Shown here: positions 54,868-63,956 of the stretch, piece by piece
Numbering within the stretch: the stretch's first letter is position 1
How the letters are laid out: each line of letters opens with the position of its first letter
From: Aureimonas altamirensis
GTDB lineage: Bacteria; Pseudomonadota; Alphaproteobacteria; Rhizobiales; Rhizobiaceae
DNA length: 64,000 bases
Assembly: GCF_023702225.1 (NCBI RefSeq)
Contig: NZ_JAMQCO010000006.1
Coordinates: 107,988 to 171,987, forward strand
Direction of reading: 5' to 3'
Translations under genes and position numbers: made by a program
Notes under the pieces: generated by a model
Told to the model about the DNA's origin: nothing
The model's input: the letters and a program-made list of their open reading frames with translations, nothing else
Databases searched by the model: none

Positions 54868-56333
54868 TGGCTCTCTACGCGATCTGGTCCATTCTCGGCG
54901 TCTGCCTTTTCCTCATGCAACCGCGTGGCGGGCGCCGTGCGGCCGCGCCGGTCGTCGCCCTGGCGCTCATGTCGCTGCTGGCTCTCGACCTTGCGGACCG
55001 GGCGGTCACGGCCGCCTACGGGCGCCCCTTCAACCCGTTCGTCGACATCCATCTGGCGGAGGCGGGCGCACGCCTCCTTGCCGGCATCCTGAGCCTTCCC
55101 CTTTTCCTCGTGGTCGGGCTGGCCGGCATCGTCGCACCGGTTTGCGCGTTCCTGCTGCTGTGGGCCGGCCTCTCGCTGGCGGCCCGCTATTCGCGGCCTA
55201 CGCGCGGTTTGCGTGCCGGGGCGGCGCTGACGGGCCTTGCCGCCATGATCGCCCTCATCGTCATGCCCGGGGGTGCCGCCGCGATCGGATCGAGGGTTGC
55301 GGAACTGTCGGCCTTTCGGGCGCAGATGCTGGCGTTCGACGGCGCGGCGCGGGATGATGCCCGACCGTTGGAGGCGGCTTCGCTGGACGGGCTGGAGCGG
55401 CGCGACGTCATCCTGGTGTTCGTCGAAAGCTATGGGCGCACCAGTGTCGACAATCCGCGCTTCGCCGCCGCACACGATGCCGTACGCGCCGCCGCGCAGG
55501 CTGCAGGCGAAAAGGCCGATATCGCGACGGTGTCGGGCTGGCTGACCGCGCCTATCTCCGGCGGGCAAAGCTGGCTTGCCCATGCAACGCTGGCATTCGG
55601 GCTTCCTGTCGGCGATCAGTGGCGCTACGAGCGGCTTCTGGCCGGCGGCAGGCGATCGCTTTTCCAGATCGCCGCGACGGCCGGGTATCACACGGCGGCC
55701 TATATGCCGGCGATCACCGGGCCATGGCCGGAAAGCCGCCGCATCGGCTTCGAACGCCTGTTTGCGAGCGGCGATCTCGGCTATCGCGGGCAGCCCTTCA
55801 ACTGGGTGACCATGCCGGACCAGTTCACCCTCGAGGCTTTCGAGCGGCTTTCGCAAGGGCTGCCGGAACCGCGTTTCAGCCAGATCGTGCTGATCTCCTC
55901 TCACGCACCATTTACGCCCATAGCCCCCATCCTGCCGCGCGAGCAGATCGGCGATGGGCGCATATTCGACCGATGGGCCGGTTCCGGGGATCCGCCCGAT
56001 GTCGTCTGGCGCGACCGGGAGCGTGTCCGCGACCAGTACCGCGACGCCCTCGGCTACTCCTTGTCCGTTGCATTCGAATTCGCAATCCGGAACGCGGCGG
56101 ACGGCAGGCTGGTCATCGTGGCGGGCGATCATGCCCCTGCCGGTTTCATCTCGCAGATCGACTCCCTCGACGTCCCGATACACGTCTTCGGCCCCGACCG
56201 TCTTCTGGCGCGCATCGGCTCGTGGCGGTGGGCCCCGGGCCTGACGCCGGACCCGGCGGCGGCGGCGTGGCCGATGGAGGCATTCCGCGACAGGTTCATC
56301 GGGGCATTCGGTGTCGGGATGGGGCCGTCCTGA
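54867..56333 (+). CDS. Membrane alkaline-phosphatase-fold protein, phosphoglycerol/phosphoethanolamine transferase-like
   Basis: 488 aa. About four N-terminal membrane segments, then a periplasmic sulfatase-like domain: VILVFVESYGRTS (metal Glu), SGGQSWLAHATLA, SSHAPFTP and VAGDHAPAG (Asp and His ligands). This is the LtaS/EptA/OpgB superfamily that moves phosphoglycerol or phosphoethanolamine onto envelope glycans or lipids. The identity of donor and acceptor is not evident. Tightly coupled to a CDP-alcohol transferase before it and a glycosyltransferase after it. Confidence 0.85.
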   Translation: MALYAIWSILGVCLFLMQPRGGRRAAAPVVALALMSLLALDLADRAVTAAYGRPFNPFVDIHLAEAGARLLAGILSLPLFLVVGLAGIVAPVCAFLLLWAGLSLAARYSRPTRGLRAGAALTGLAAMIALIVMPGGAAAIGSRVAELSAFRAQMLAFDGAARDDARPLEAASLDGLERRDVILVFVESYGRTSVDNPRFAAAHDAVRAAAQAAGEKADIATVSGWLTAPISGGQSWLAHATLAFGLPVGDQWRYERLLAGGRRSLFQIAATAGYHTAAYMPAITGPWPESRRIGFERLFASGDLGYRGQPFNWVTMPDQFTLEAFERLSQGLPEPRFSQIVLISSHAPFTPIAPILPREQIGDGRIFDRWAGSGDPPDVVWRDRERVRDQYRDALGYSLSVAFEFAIRNAADGRLVIVAGDHAPAGFISQIDSLDVPIHVFGPDRLLARIGSWRWAPGLTPDPAAAAWPMEAFRDRFIGAFGVGMGPS

Positions 56334-57385
56334 TGTCGCCCGGCAAAGTGGCCTTCGCCATACCCGGCGCGCTCGACCGGCGCACAGGCGGAACGATCTA
56401 CGATCGACGGGTCGTCGAAGCGATGTCGAAGCAGGGATGGGCGGCGCGCGCCATTTCGCTGCCGGGCGCCTTTCCCGATCCATCCGCAGAAGACATGCGC
56501 GCGGCGCTGTCCCTGCTGCGGGCCGTGCCGAGCGATGAAATGCTGATCGTCGACGGCCTTGCCTTCGGGGCTCTGGATACGGCAGAGCTTGCACGGCTGC
56601 GGCGGCCCTCGATCGCCATGGTGCATCATCCGATCGGGATGGAGGCGGGTTTGGCGCCGGATCTCGCCCGGATGCTGATCGCGCGGGAGCGGGCCAATCT
56701 CGGCCACGCGCGGCATGTCATCGTGCCGAGTGCGCATACTGCCGACATTCTGCGCGGGCGCTTCGCCGTTCCGGCCGACAGGATGACCATCGCACGCCCC
56801 GGCCTCGAGCCAATGGCGCTCGGAAAACGGCGTGCGGTGCATCCTCCCCTGATCCTTTCGGTCGGCATTCTCGCCCGTCGCAAGGGGCATGACGTTCTTC
56901 TGGCCGCGCTTCGCGCTGTAGCCGACCTCGACTGGCAGGCCGTGCTCGTCGGCCGGGAGCACGATCCCGAAACGGTCGCCGAGCTTCGGGCATTGCAACA
57001 GGAGCCTGGGCTGGCAGGCCGGGTGCGCATCGCCGGGGAGGTGCCCGACGACGAACTGGCGCACCTCTACGGCGCCGCGTCCATCTTCGCGCTCGCCACG
57101 CGTTACGAGGGGTTCGGCATCGTCTTTGCAGAGGCGATGCGGTCCGCACTACCCATCGTCTCCTGCCATGTCGGCGCAGTTCCGGAAACGGTGCCCGAGG
57201 AAGCCGGACTGCTGGTGCCGTCGGACGATCCGCTTGCCTTTGCCGCGGCGCTGCGCCGGCTGCTCGAAGATCAGCCTCTGCGCCGTGCCATGGCCGAAGC
57301 CGGCCACCGCCATGGGGCTGCCCTGACGGGTTGGGACGAAACCGCCCGCATCGTCGCCGGCGTCGTTTCGCGGAGCGGTGGCTAA
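56333..57385 (+). CDS. Glycosyltransferase family 4
   Basis: 350 aa GT-B fold. N-terminal acceptor half begins VAFAIPGALDRRTGGTIYDRRVV; the C-terminal donor half has LILSVGILARRKGHDVLL, GEVPDDELAHLYGAAS and the EX7E motif EGFGIVFAE. Transfers a sugar from a nucleotide or lipid donor at the membrane. Last gene of the operon, overlapping the previous stop by one base and the convergent EamA gene end by four. Confidence 0.92.
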   Translation: MSPGKVAFAIPGALDRRTGGTIYDRRVVEAMSKQGWAARAISLPGAFPDPSAEDMRAALSLLRAVPSDEMLIVDGLAFGALDTAELARLRRPSIAMVHHPIGMEAGLAPDLARMLIARERANLGHARHVIVPSAHTADILRGRFAVPADRMTIARPGLEPMALGKRRAVHPPLILSVGILARRKGHDVLLAALRAVADLDWQAVLVGREHDPETVAELRALQQEPGLAGRVRIAGEVPDDELAHLYGAASIFALATRYEGFGIVFAEAMRSALPIVSCHVGAVPETVPEEAGLLVPSDDPLAFAAALRRLLEDQPLRRAMAEAGHRHGAALTGWDETARIVAGVVSRSGG

Positions 57386-58269
57386 GCTGCGAAGCGCCGG
57401 GCACCGGCGACGCACAGGACCACGCCGAGGGTGGACAGCAACATGGCCGGGCTGACGGCTTCGCCCAGCAGCAGGCCGGCCAGCGCCAGGCCCATGAAGG
57501 GCTGCAGAAGCTGCAACTGGCCGACTGCGGCCACGCCACCCTGCGCAAGGCCGCGATACCAGAAGACGAAGCCGATCAGCATCGAGAAGAGCGACACGTA
57601 AGCGAGGCTCGCCCAGGCCCCCGGCGATACGCCGGAAAGGCTGGCAGGCCACCGCATCGCGCTCGCCACGAGCATTGGCGGCAGGGCGAGGGCCAGCGCC
57701 CACGAGATGACCTGCCAGCCGCCCATGCGACGGGCCAGCCGGGCCCCTTCCGCATAGCCGAGTGCGCACAGCACGATGGCCGCAACCATGTAGCCATCGG
57801 CCGAAGACAGGCCGGAAAACCCCTGCATGAGTGCGAAACCGACGACGAAGGCACTGCCCAGGCACGAAAAGAACCAATAGGCCGGCCGTGGCAGCTCGCC
57901 CGCCCGGAATACGGCGAAGATCGAGGTGGCGAGCGGCAGCAACCCGACGAAGACGATGGAATGCGCCGACGTCACCTGGCCCAGCGCGAGCGCGGTCAGG
58001 AGCGGAAAGCCGATGACGACACCCAGGGCCACGATGGCCAGCGAAGCGATATCGCCTTTTTCCGGCGCGCGCGCATGAGCCAGGGCAAGCAAGGCGCAGG
58101 CGCACAGCCCGGCGATGGATGCCCGCGCCGTGGTCAGGAACAGCGGGTCGAAGGCCGATACCGCGATCCGCGTCGCCGGCAGCGACCCGGCAAAGATCGC
58201 GACGCCTATGAAACCGTTGAGAAGGCCTTGCAACCGATCGCCGCCCATGGAGAACCCCCGTTTGCCCAT
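57382..58269 (-). CDS. EamA/DMT-family transporter
   Basis: 295 aa with ten hydrophobic segments in two EamA repeats (first half FAGSLPATRIAVSAFDP, second half IGFVFWYRGLAQGGVAAVGQLQLLQP). Drug/metabolite transporter family, usually exporters of amino acids or metabolites. The start is the ATG at 58269 with GAGG upstream; 58248 is an alternative. It is divergent from a MocR regulator with an inverted repeat between them, so that regulator probably controls it. Confidence 0.9.
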   Translation of the reverse strand: MGKRGFSMGGDRLQGLLNGFIGVAIFAGSLPATRIAVSAFDPLFLTTARASIAGLCACALLALAHARAPEKGDIASLAIVALGVVIGFPLLTALALGQVTSAHSIVFVGLLPLATSIFAVFRAGELPRPAYWFFSCLGSAFVVGFALMQGFSGLSSADGYMVAAIVLCALGYAEGARLARRMGGWQVISWALALALPPMLVASAMRWPASLSGVSPGAWASLAYVSLFSMLIGFVFWYRGLAQGGVAAVGQLQLLQPFMGLALAGLLLGEAVSPAMLLSTLGVVLCVAGARRFAA

Positions 58270-58309
58270 GCCGCCCTCAATAGCGGGGCTGGCCAATGCG
58301 GCACAGGCA

Positions 58310-58340
58310 CAATACGGTACGATTTTGCAAAACTGTATTG
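58310..58340. promoter_or_regulatory. Inverted repeat in the EamA/MocR divergent promoter
   Basis: CAATACGGT and ACTGTATTG form 9-base arms with one mismatch, 13 bases apart, in the 89-base gap between the two genes. MocR-type regulators typically bind paired sites in such divergent intergenic regions. Confidence 0.6.
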
Positions 58341-58358
58341 GTTCGAAAGGCAGCACGG

Positions 58359-59759
58359 ATGGCGGGCGGACAAACGGCGAAGGTCATGGAATCGGTGCGC
58401 GCGCGCATCGACGGACGCAGCCTTCCTGCGGGCGCGCGGCTGCCGTCGGTGCGGGCGGAGGCGAAGGCGTCAGGCGTTTCCGTTTCGACCGTCGTGGAGG
58501 CTTATGAGAGACTGGTGGCGGAAGGGCTCATCCTTTCCCGGCCGGGATCGGGCTTCTATGTTGCGGCATCCGCCGCACCGCTGATCCTCAAGGCGGTGGC
58601 TCCACGGCGGGACAGGGCGATCGACCCCTTCTGGATATCGCGCCAGTCGCTGGAGGCGGCGCCCGGAACGTTGATGCCCGGATGCGGATGGCTGCCTGCG
58701 GACTGGATGTTCGAAAGCGGCTTGCGCCGCGCCTTGCGCAAGATCGCGCGCGGCGATGCCGTGGACCTTGCCGAGTATGGCTCGCCGCTCGGCTCGGAGC
58801 GGCTGCGCGCGCTGCTCGCCCGGCGCTTGCTCGGTCTTGCGATTCCGGCCGCGAGCGACCGGATCATGCTGACGGAGTCGGGCACGCAGGCGATCGACCT
58901 CGTCTGTCGCCTGCTGATCGAGCCTGGCGACGCCGTTCTGGTGGACGATCCCTGCTACTTCAATTTCCATGCGCTGCTGCGGGCGCATCGCGCGCGTATC
59001 GTCGGCGTGCCCTACGGCCCGGACGGACCGGATGCCGCGGCGATGGAATCCGTCATCGCGCGTGAGCGGCCGCGCCTCTACATCACCAATTCGGCGATCC
59101 ATAATCCAACGGGCGCAACGCTTTCCCCGGCGACTGCGCACAAGGTGCTGACGCTTGCGGACAAGGCCCGGATGACGATCGTGGAGGACGACATCTTCGG
59201 CGACTTCGAACAGGAGCCGGCAACGCGGCTCGCCGCGCTGGACGGACTGGACCGCGTCATCTGCATCGGCAGTTTCTCCAAAAGCGTGTCGGCTTCGGTC
59301 CGCTGCGGTTATGTCGCGGCGCGGGCCGACTGGCTGGACAGCCTGATCGACATGAAGATCGCGACGAGCTTCGGCGGTGGGCGGATGGCGGCCGCATTGC
59401 TTCTTGCAACGCTGTCCGATGGCGCTTACCGCCGGCACATGGAAGACGTGCGCCGCAAACTCGGCCGCGCCATGGACCGGACCGTCGCGCGGCTGGAAGC
59501 GCTTGGACTGACGGTAGACCTGCGTCCGCGCGCAGGCATGTTTGTCTGGTGCCGCCTGCCGCACGGGGTGGATGCAGGGCGCATCGCAGCGCAATGCCTT
59601 GGCGACGGCATCGTGCTGGCCCCCGGCAACGCCTTCAGCGTTACCGGGGGCGCATCCCGGTTCATGCGGTTCAATGTCGCCCAATGTGGCGACGACAGGA
59701 TATTCGCCAGCCTCGAAAGGGCGTTGCCGGCCTATTCGGGGTCAGGCGCGGTCGCGTAG
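58359..59759 (+). CDS. MocR-type (GntR plus aminotransferase) transcriptional regulator
   Basis: 466 aa. N-terminal GntR winged helix (about 1-70, LPSVRAEAKASGVSVSTVVEAYE) fused to a fold-type-I PLP domain with the PLP-binding Lys in IGSFSKSVSASVR and conserved NPTGATLSP. Such proteins use PLP as an effector sensor. Divergent from EamA, with a likely operator between. Start ATG at 58359 with AAAGG upstream. Its end overlaps the convergent BCCT gene by 28 bases. Confidence 0.93.
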   Translation: MAGGQTAKVMESVRARIDGRSLPAGARLPSVRAEAKASGVSVSTVVEAYERLVAEGLILSRPGSGFYVAASAAPLILKAVAPRRDRAIDPFWISRQSLEAAPGTLMPGCGWLPADWMFESGLRRALRKIARGDAVDLAEYGSPLGSERLRALLARRLLGLAIPAASDRIMLTESGTQAIDLVCRLLIEPGDAVLVDDPCYFNFHALLRAHRARIVGVPYGPDGPDAAAMESVIARERPRLYITNSAIHNPTGATLSPATAHKVLTLADKARMTIVEDDIFGDFEQEPATRLAALDGLDRVICIGSFSKSVSASVRCGYVAARADWLDSLIDMKIATSFGGGRMAAALLLATLSDGAYRRHMEDVRRKLGRAMDRTVARLEALGLTVDLRPRAGMFVWCRLPHGVDAGRIAAQCLGDGIVLAPGNAFSVTGGASRFMRFNVAQCGDDRIFASLERALPAYSGSGAVA

Positions 59760-61726
59760 AGCGCCGTGGCCGGTGCGCTTGTCAGCAACTGATAAGCCTC
59801 GAACTGGGCCAGCACATCGGCCTGTATCTCTTCCCGCTTGAACCCCATGACGTCGTAGCCACGGCTGTTGTCGGAAAAGAACGTCCGCGCAAGCCATACC
59901 TGCGAGCGTTTCCGCTCGGGCCGGGTCACCTCGGCCGCCGAGAAGGCGATGGCGAGATGCGTTTCCGGATGGACACCGTACAGGAAGTTACGCGTCGCGT
60001 TGGAAGCGACCGTCAGCACGGCGCCGCCGTCCTCCGGCGAGCGGGTGACATCCGCATCGACGCCGCGCGCGTTGAGGGCATCCTTCACATCCTGAAGGGC
60101 CGGTTCGACCGTTTTGTCGATGAACCGGACGACATCATCCCTCGACGGCTCCGCCAGCATCCACTGCAGGCGCTCCTGCCAGTTCATGCTGCGTGCCGGA
60201 ATGGCCGGCTGTGCGTGCTGGCGCATGGTCGCCCGGGCGACGTCGGCCTTCATGCCCTTGATGAGGCCGAAGGCGAGCAGCAGCAGGATGACGGCAAAGG
60301 GGAGGGCGCTGATCAGCGTCATCGTCTGCAGTGCTGTCAGTCCGCCGGCCAGAAGCAGCAGGGCTGCGACAAGACCTTCGAGCCCGCACCAGTAGATCCG
60401 CTGCCAGAGCGGCGTCTCGTTGGTGCCGCCGGAAGCGATCGTGTCGACGACCATCGATCCGGAGTCCGACGAGGTGACGAAGAAGACGGCGACGAGGATG
60501 ACCCCGAGCGTCGAGGTCAGGACCGTCAGCGGCAGGTATTCGAAGAACTGGAACAGCGCCACCGAGATATCGGCGCCCACGGCGGCGGAAATGGCGCCGT
60601 TGGCCACGCCCATGTCGAGGCTGATCGCTGTGTTGCCGAAGACCGCCATCCAGAAAAACGTGAAGGCCGAGGGTACGAAGAGTACGCCGACGATGAACTC
60701 GCGCACGGTCCGCCCGCGCGAGATGCGGGCGATGAACATGCCGACGAACGGAGACCAGGATATCCACCAGGCCCAGTAGAACAATGTCCAGTTGCTGACC
60801 CAGTCGCGCGGCTCGTAGGCGTAGAGCGTGAACGTACGTTGCAGGATCGTGTCGAGATAGGTGCCGATATTCTGCACGAAGGCGCGGAAGATGAATTCCG
60901 TCGGGCCCATCACCAGAACGAAGAGCATCAGGATGACGGCGACGATCAAATTGCCTTCCGACAGGCGGCGGATGCCGACATCGAGGCCCGAGACCACCGA
61001 TAACGTCGCCAAAGCCGTTACGACGGCGATCAGGATGACCTGTATCGTCGGGGTTTGCGGCACGTCCAGGAGATAGTTCAGGCCGGCATTGATCTGCAGC
61101 ACGCCAAGGCCGAGCGAAGTGGCGATGCCGAACAGGGTGCCGCAGATCGCGAAGATGTCGACGGCATGGCCCAACGGTCCGTTTATCCGCTCCTGCAGCA
61201 GCGGATAGAAGCCGGATCGGATGGTCAGCGGCAGGTTGTAGCGGAACGAGAAGTAGGCCAGCGAAAGACCGACGACCGCATAGATGGCCCAGGCATGCAC
61301 ACCCCAGTGGAAGTACGTGATGGCCATGGCCTGCCGCGCTGCCTCGATGGTGCTCGGCTGGGCTTCGGGCGGCACGGAGTAATGCAGGATCGGCTCCGCC
61401 ACCGCATAGAACATCAAGCCAATGCCCATGCCGGCGGCAAACAGCATCGCAAGCCATGTCAGATAGGGATAATCGGGGTCCGCATCGTCATTGCCCAGCT
61501 TGAGATCGCCGAAGCGGCTCACCGCGAGGTACAGCGCAAAGAAGAGGAAGATGCCGACGGACAGAAGGTAGAACCAGCCGAACGTATCCAGCACCCAGCT
61601 TTGCGCGGTCGTGAAGATTCTGTCCGCGTCGGTGGGGAAGACGATGCCGATCATCACCATGACGATGATGATCGCGCTGGAGATGAAGAAGACCGGTTTG
61701 TTGATGGTCGAAGTCTGGGAGCTCAT
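59732..61726 (-). CDS. betT: BCCT-family choline/betaine transporter, BetT type
   Basis: 664 aa. Twelve membrane segments with the BCCT aromatic signature (YWAWWISWSPFVGMFIARIS) and MGIGLMFYAVAEP. The long cytoplasmic C-terminal domain of about 160 residues (NWQERLQWMLAEPSRDDVV...) is a hallmark of BetT-like choline transporters. It imports choline or betaine with H+ or Na+, for osmoprotection. No bet genes are adjacent. The ribosome site is weak. Confidence 0.85.
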   Translation of the reverse strand: MSSQTSTINKPVFFISSAIIIVMVMIGIVFPTDADRIFTTAQSWVLDTFGWFYLLSVGIFLFFALYLAVSRFGDLKLGNDDADPDYPYLTWLAMLFAAGMGIGLMFYAVAEPILHYSVPPEAQPSTIEAARQAMAITYFHWGVHAWAIYAVVGLSLAYFSFRYNLPLTIRSGFYPLLQERINGPLGHAVDIFAICGTLFGIATSLGLGVLQINAGLNYLLDVPQTPTIQVILIAVVTALATLSVVSGLDVGIRRLSEGNLIVAVILMLFVLVMGPTEFIFRAFVQNIGTYLDTILQRTFTLYAYEPRDWVSNWTLFYWAWWISWSPFVGMFIARISRGRTVREFIVGVLFVPSAFTFFWMAVFGNTAISLDMGVANGAISAAVGADISVALFQFFEYLPLTVLTSTLGVILVAVFFVTSSDSGSMVVDTIASGGTNETPLWQRIYWCGLEGLVAALLLLAGGLTALQTMTLISALPFAVILLLLAFGLIKGMKADVARATMRQHAQPAIPARSMNWQERLQWMLAEPSRDDVVRFIDKTVEPALQDVKDALNARGVDADVTRSPEDGGAVLTVASNATRNFLYGVHPETHLAIAFSAAEVTRPERKRSQVWLARTFFSDNSRGYDVMGFKREEIQADVLAQFEAYQLLTSAPATALYATAPDPE

Positions 61727-61852
61727 GCCGATGCGGAAATCCTGTATTCTGGCCCACGCCAATTGCGGCAAAATGGGGGCCGGCCAGAGGACACCTAGGG
61801 CGCATCGTAAACTGACAAGGGCGCAGGCCGCATGGCTGCATCCCCAAACCGG

Positions 61853-62464
61853 TCACCCGGTCCAGTTCACGTGTTTGGCAAGAAGCGCGACTGCAAGCTC
61901 CGATCGACCCTCGCGCAGGGCGTTCAGGATCGCCTTGTGGTCCCGGTCGGTGGGGGCCTCCCATTCCGCCCGCCAGCCGGAGAAGAGAAACCGCGCGCTC
62001 GCGGCCTGCAGATCGTCGATGGACCGCAGAAGGCGCGGCATGCGGCAAGGCTCCGCCAGCGTGCGGTGGAAGCGGCGGTTGCACTCTTCCCACACATGGA
62101 CGTCGCCGGCCGCCTCCGCGGCCTGGTTTATCTCTTCGGCGCGATCCAGGATGGCGCGGGTCAGGTGAGGGATCGCGTGCCGCAGGGCAAGCGCCTCGAG
62201 CACCGCCCGCATTTCGGCAACCTCGCGTATCTCGGCCTGGGTAAAGCCGGCCACGCGCACCCCGCGGCGCGGCGTGCTTGCCACGAGGCCGCGCGCTTCC
62301 AGCCGCCGGAAGGCCTCCCGCACCGGCACATGGCTGGCCGAGAATTCTTCGGCCACGCGCTCCTGCCGCAGCTTCTCGCCGGCGCCCAGCACCCCGGAAA
62401 CGATGCGCTCGGCCAGCGTCCGCTCGATGCGCGCAGCTATGGTTTCACCGGGGCGAGTCGTCAT
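61853..62464 (-). CDS. GntR-family regulator, FCD (FadR-like) type
   Basis: 203 aa. N-terminal winged helix (EKLRQERVAEEFSASHVPVREAFRRLE) and an FCD ligand domain with metal-type residues in the EMRAVLEALALRHA and CNRRFHRTL helices. Divergent from a GntP permease, with 112 bases between, so it probably controls that permease in response to a sugar acid. No clear palindrome found. Confidence 0.9.
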   Translation of the reverse strand: MTTRPGETIAARIERTLAERIVSGVLGAGEKLRQERVAEEFSASHVPVREAFRRLEARGLVASTPRRGVRVAGFTQAEIREVAEMRAVLEALALRHAIPHLTRAILDRAEEINQAAEAAGDVHVWEECNRRFHRTLAEPCRMPRLLRSIDDLQAASARFLFSGWRAEWEAPTDRDHKAILNALREGRSELAVALLAKHVNWTG

Positions 62465-62576
62465 GCTTTGTAGATAAATGGCAGGAATGCGGTTGTCACC
62501 TTGGCGGCAGTGAAATAGGGCATCCTTTCTGGGTTGTGCCTGCAGTGGTTCGGGCCGCCGGCTTAGGGGAGTAGGC

Positions 62577-63956
62577 ATGGAAGGTTTCGAGCAGACGTTG
62601 GGGGCGGGGACACTCCTGTCCATCGTGGCAGCGGCGATCGCGCTGCTGCTCGTCCTGATCATAAGGTTCAATATCCACGCCTTCATCGCGCTGATCCTCG
62701 TCAGCCTGCTGACGGCTCTCGTCGCGGGTATCCCGCCTGCCGCCATCGTCCAGACATTGACGCAGGCCTTCGGGTCGACGCTCGGCGGTGTTGCGCTGCT
62801 GGTTGCGCTGGGCGCCATGCTGGGGCGCCTTCTGGAGATTTCCGGCGGCGCGGAATCGCTCGCCAACGCATTGGTGGCCCGGTTCGGAGAGAAGCGCGCG
62901 CCGCTCGCCCTCGGCATCGCATCCCTGATCTTCGGTTTTCCGATCTTCTTCGATGCCGGTCTGGTCGTGATGCTGCCGGTCGTCTTCACCATCGCGCGCC
63001 GTCTCGGCGGCGGCCTGCTGCTCTACGGCATGCCGGTGGCGGCGGCTTTCTCGGTGATGCACGTCTTCGTCCCCCCGCATCCGGGCCCGGTCGCGGCATC
63101 CGAACTGCTGGGGGCGGATGTCGGCATGCTGATCGTGGTCGGCCTGCTCGTGGCCGTGCCGATCTGGATTGTCGCAGGGCAGATCTTCGGCCAGTGGATC
63201 GGACGCCGCATCGTGCTGCCGGTGCCCGACATCCTGTCCGGCGGGCCGCGCGAAGAGCGGGCCGGGCCGGCGCCGAAGCCGTCCACCGTGATCCTGCTGT
63301 TGCTGTTGCCGCTGTTGCTGATCTTCCTGAACACGGGCCTGGATTATGCACGCGCTGCCGGCTGGGTAGACGGACAGGCGACGTGGTTCGCGCTGGCGCG
63401 GACCATCGGCGCGACGCCCGTTGCACTGTTGATCTCCGTCCTCGTCGCCGCGTACGTCATCGGCATCCGGCGCGGTCAGGACGGCAAGAAGATCGAGGGT
63501 ATTCTGGATTCCGCCCTTGGCCCGGTGTGCTCGATCATCCTGATCACCGGCGCGGGCGGCATGTTCGGCGGCGTGCTGCGTGCGTCCGGTATCGGTGACG
63601 CCCTGGCCTCGGCGCTGGACGGCATTGGCCTGCCGCTCTTCGTGGCCGGCTTCATCATTGCCACGGCGCTTCGTATCGCACAAGGGTCGGCCACCGTTGC
63701 GTTGATCACCTCGGCCGGCCTTGTCCAGCCTGCCGTGGCTGCGGCAGGCTACGGCAGTGTCGAACTTGCGGCCTTCGTTCTGTCGCTGGCTGCCGGCTCG
63801 GTGATGCTCAGCCACGTGAACGATTCCGGCTTCTGGCTGGTGGGTCGTTTCTTCGGGATGGACGTCAAGACGACGCTGAAGACCTGGACCGTGATGCAGA
63901 CGATCGTCGGCCTGATGGGTTTTGCGATCTCCGGCCTGATCTTCTGGCTCGCCTGA
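62577..63956 (+). CDS. GntP-family sugar-acid permease
   Basis: 459 aa with twelve or more membrane segments. GntP signatures include FGFPIFFDAGLVVMLPVVF, MHVFVPPHPGPVAASELL and LSHVNDSGFWLVGRFF. Members import gluconate, glycerate, fructuronate or other sugar acids by H+ symport. Divergent from a GntR/FCD regulator. No kinase or dehydrogenase for a substrate lies inside the window; the gene ends 44 bases before the window edge. Confidence 0.93.
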   Translation: MEGFEQTLGAGTLLSIVAAAIALLLVLIIRFNIHAFIALILVSLLTALVAGIPPAAIVQTLTQAFGSTLGGVALLVALGAMLGRLLEISGGAESLANALVARFGEKRAPLALGIASLIFGFPIFFDAGLVVMLPVVFTIARRLGGGLLLYGMPVAAAFSVMHVFVPPHPGPVAASELLGADVGMLIVVGLLVAVPIWIVAGQIFGQWIGRRIVLPVPDILSGGPREERAGPAPKPSTVILLLLLPLLLIFLNTGLDYARAAGWVDGQATWFALARTIGATPVALLISVLVAAYVIGIRRGQDGKKIEGILDSALGPVCSIILITGAGGMFGGVLRASGIGDALASALDGIGLPLFVAGFIIATALRIAQGSATVALITSAGLVQPAVAAAGYGSVELAAFVLSLAAGSVMLSHVNDSGFWLVGRFFGMDVKTTLKTWTVMQTIVGLMGFAISGLIFWLA

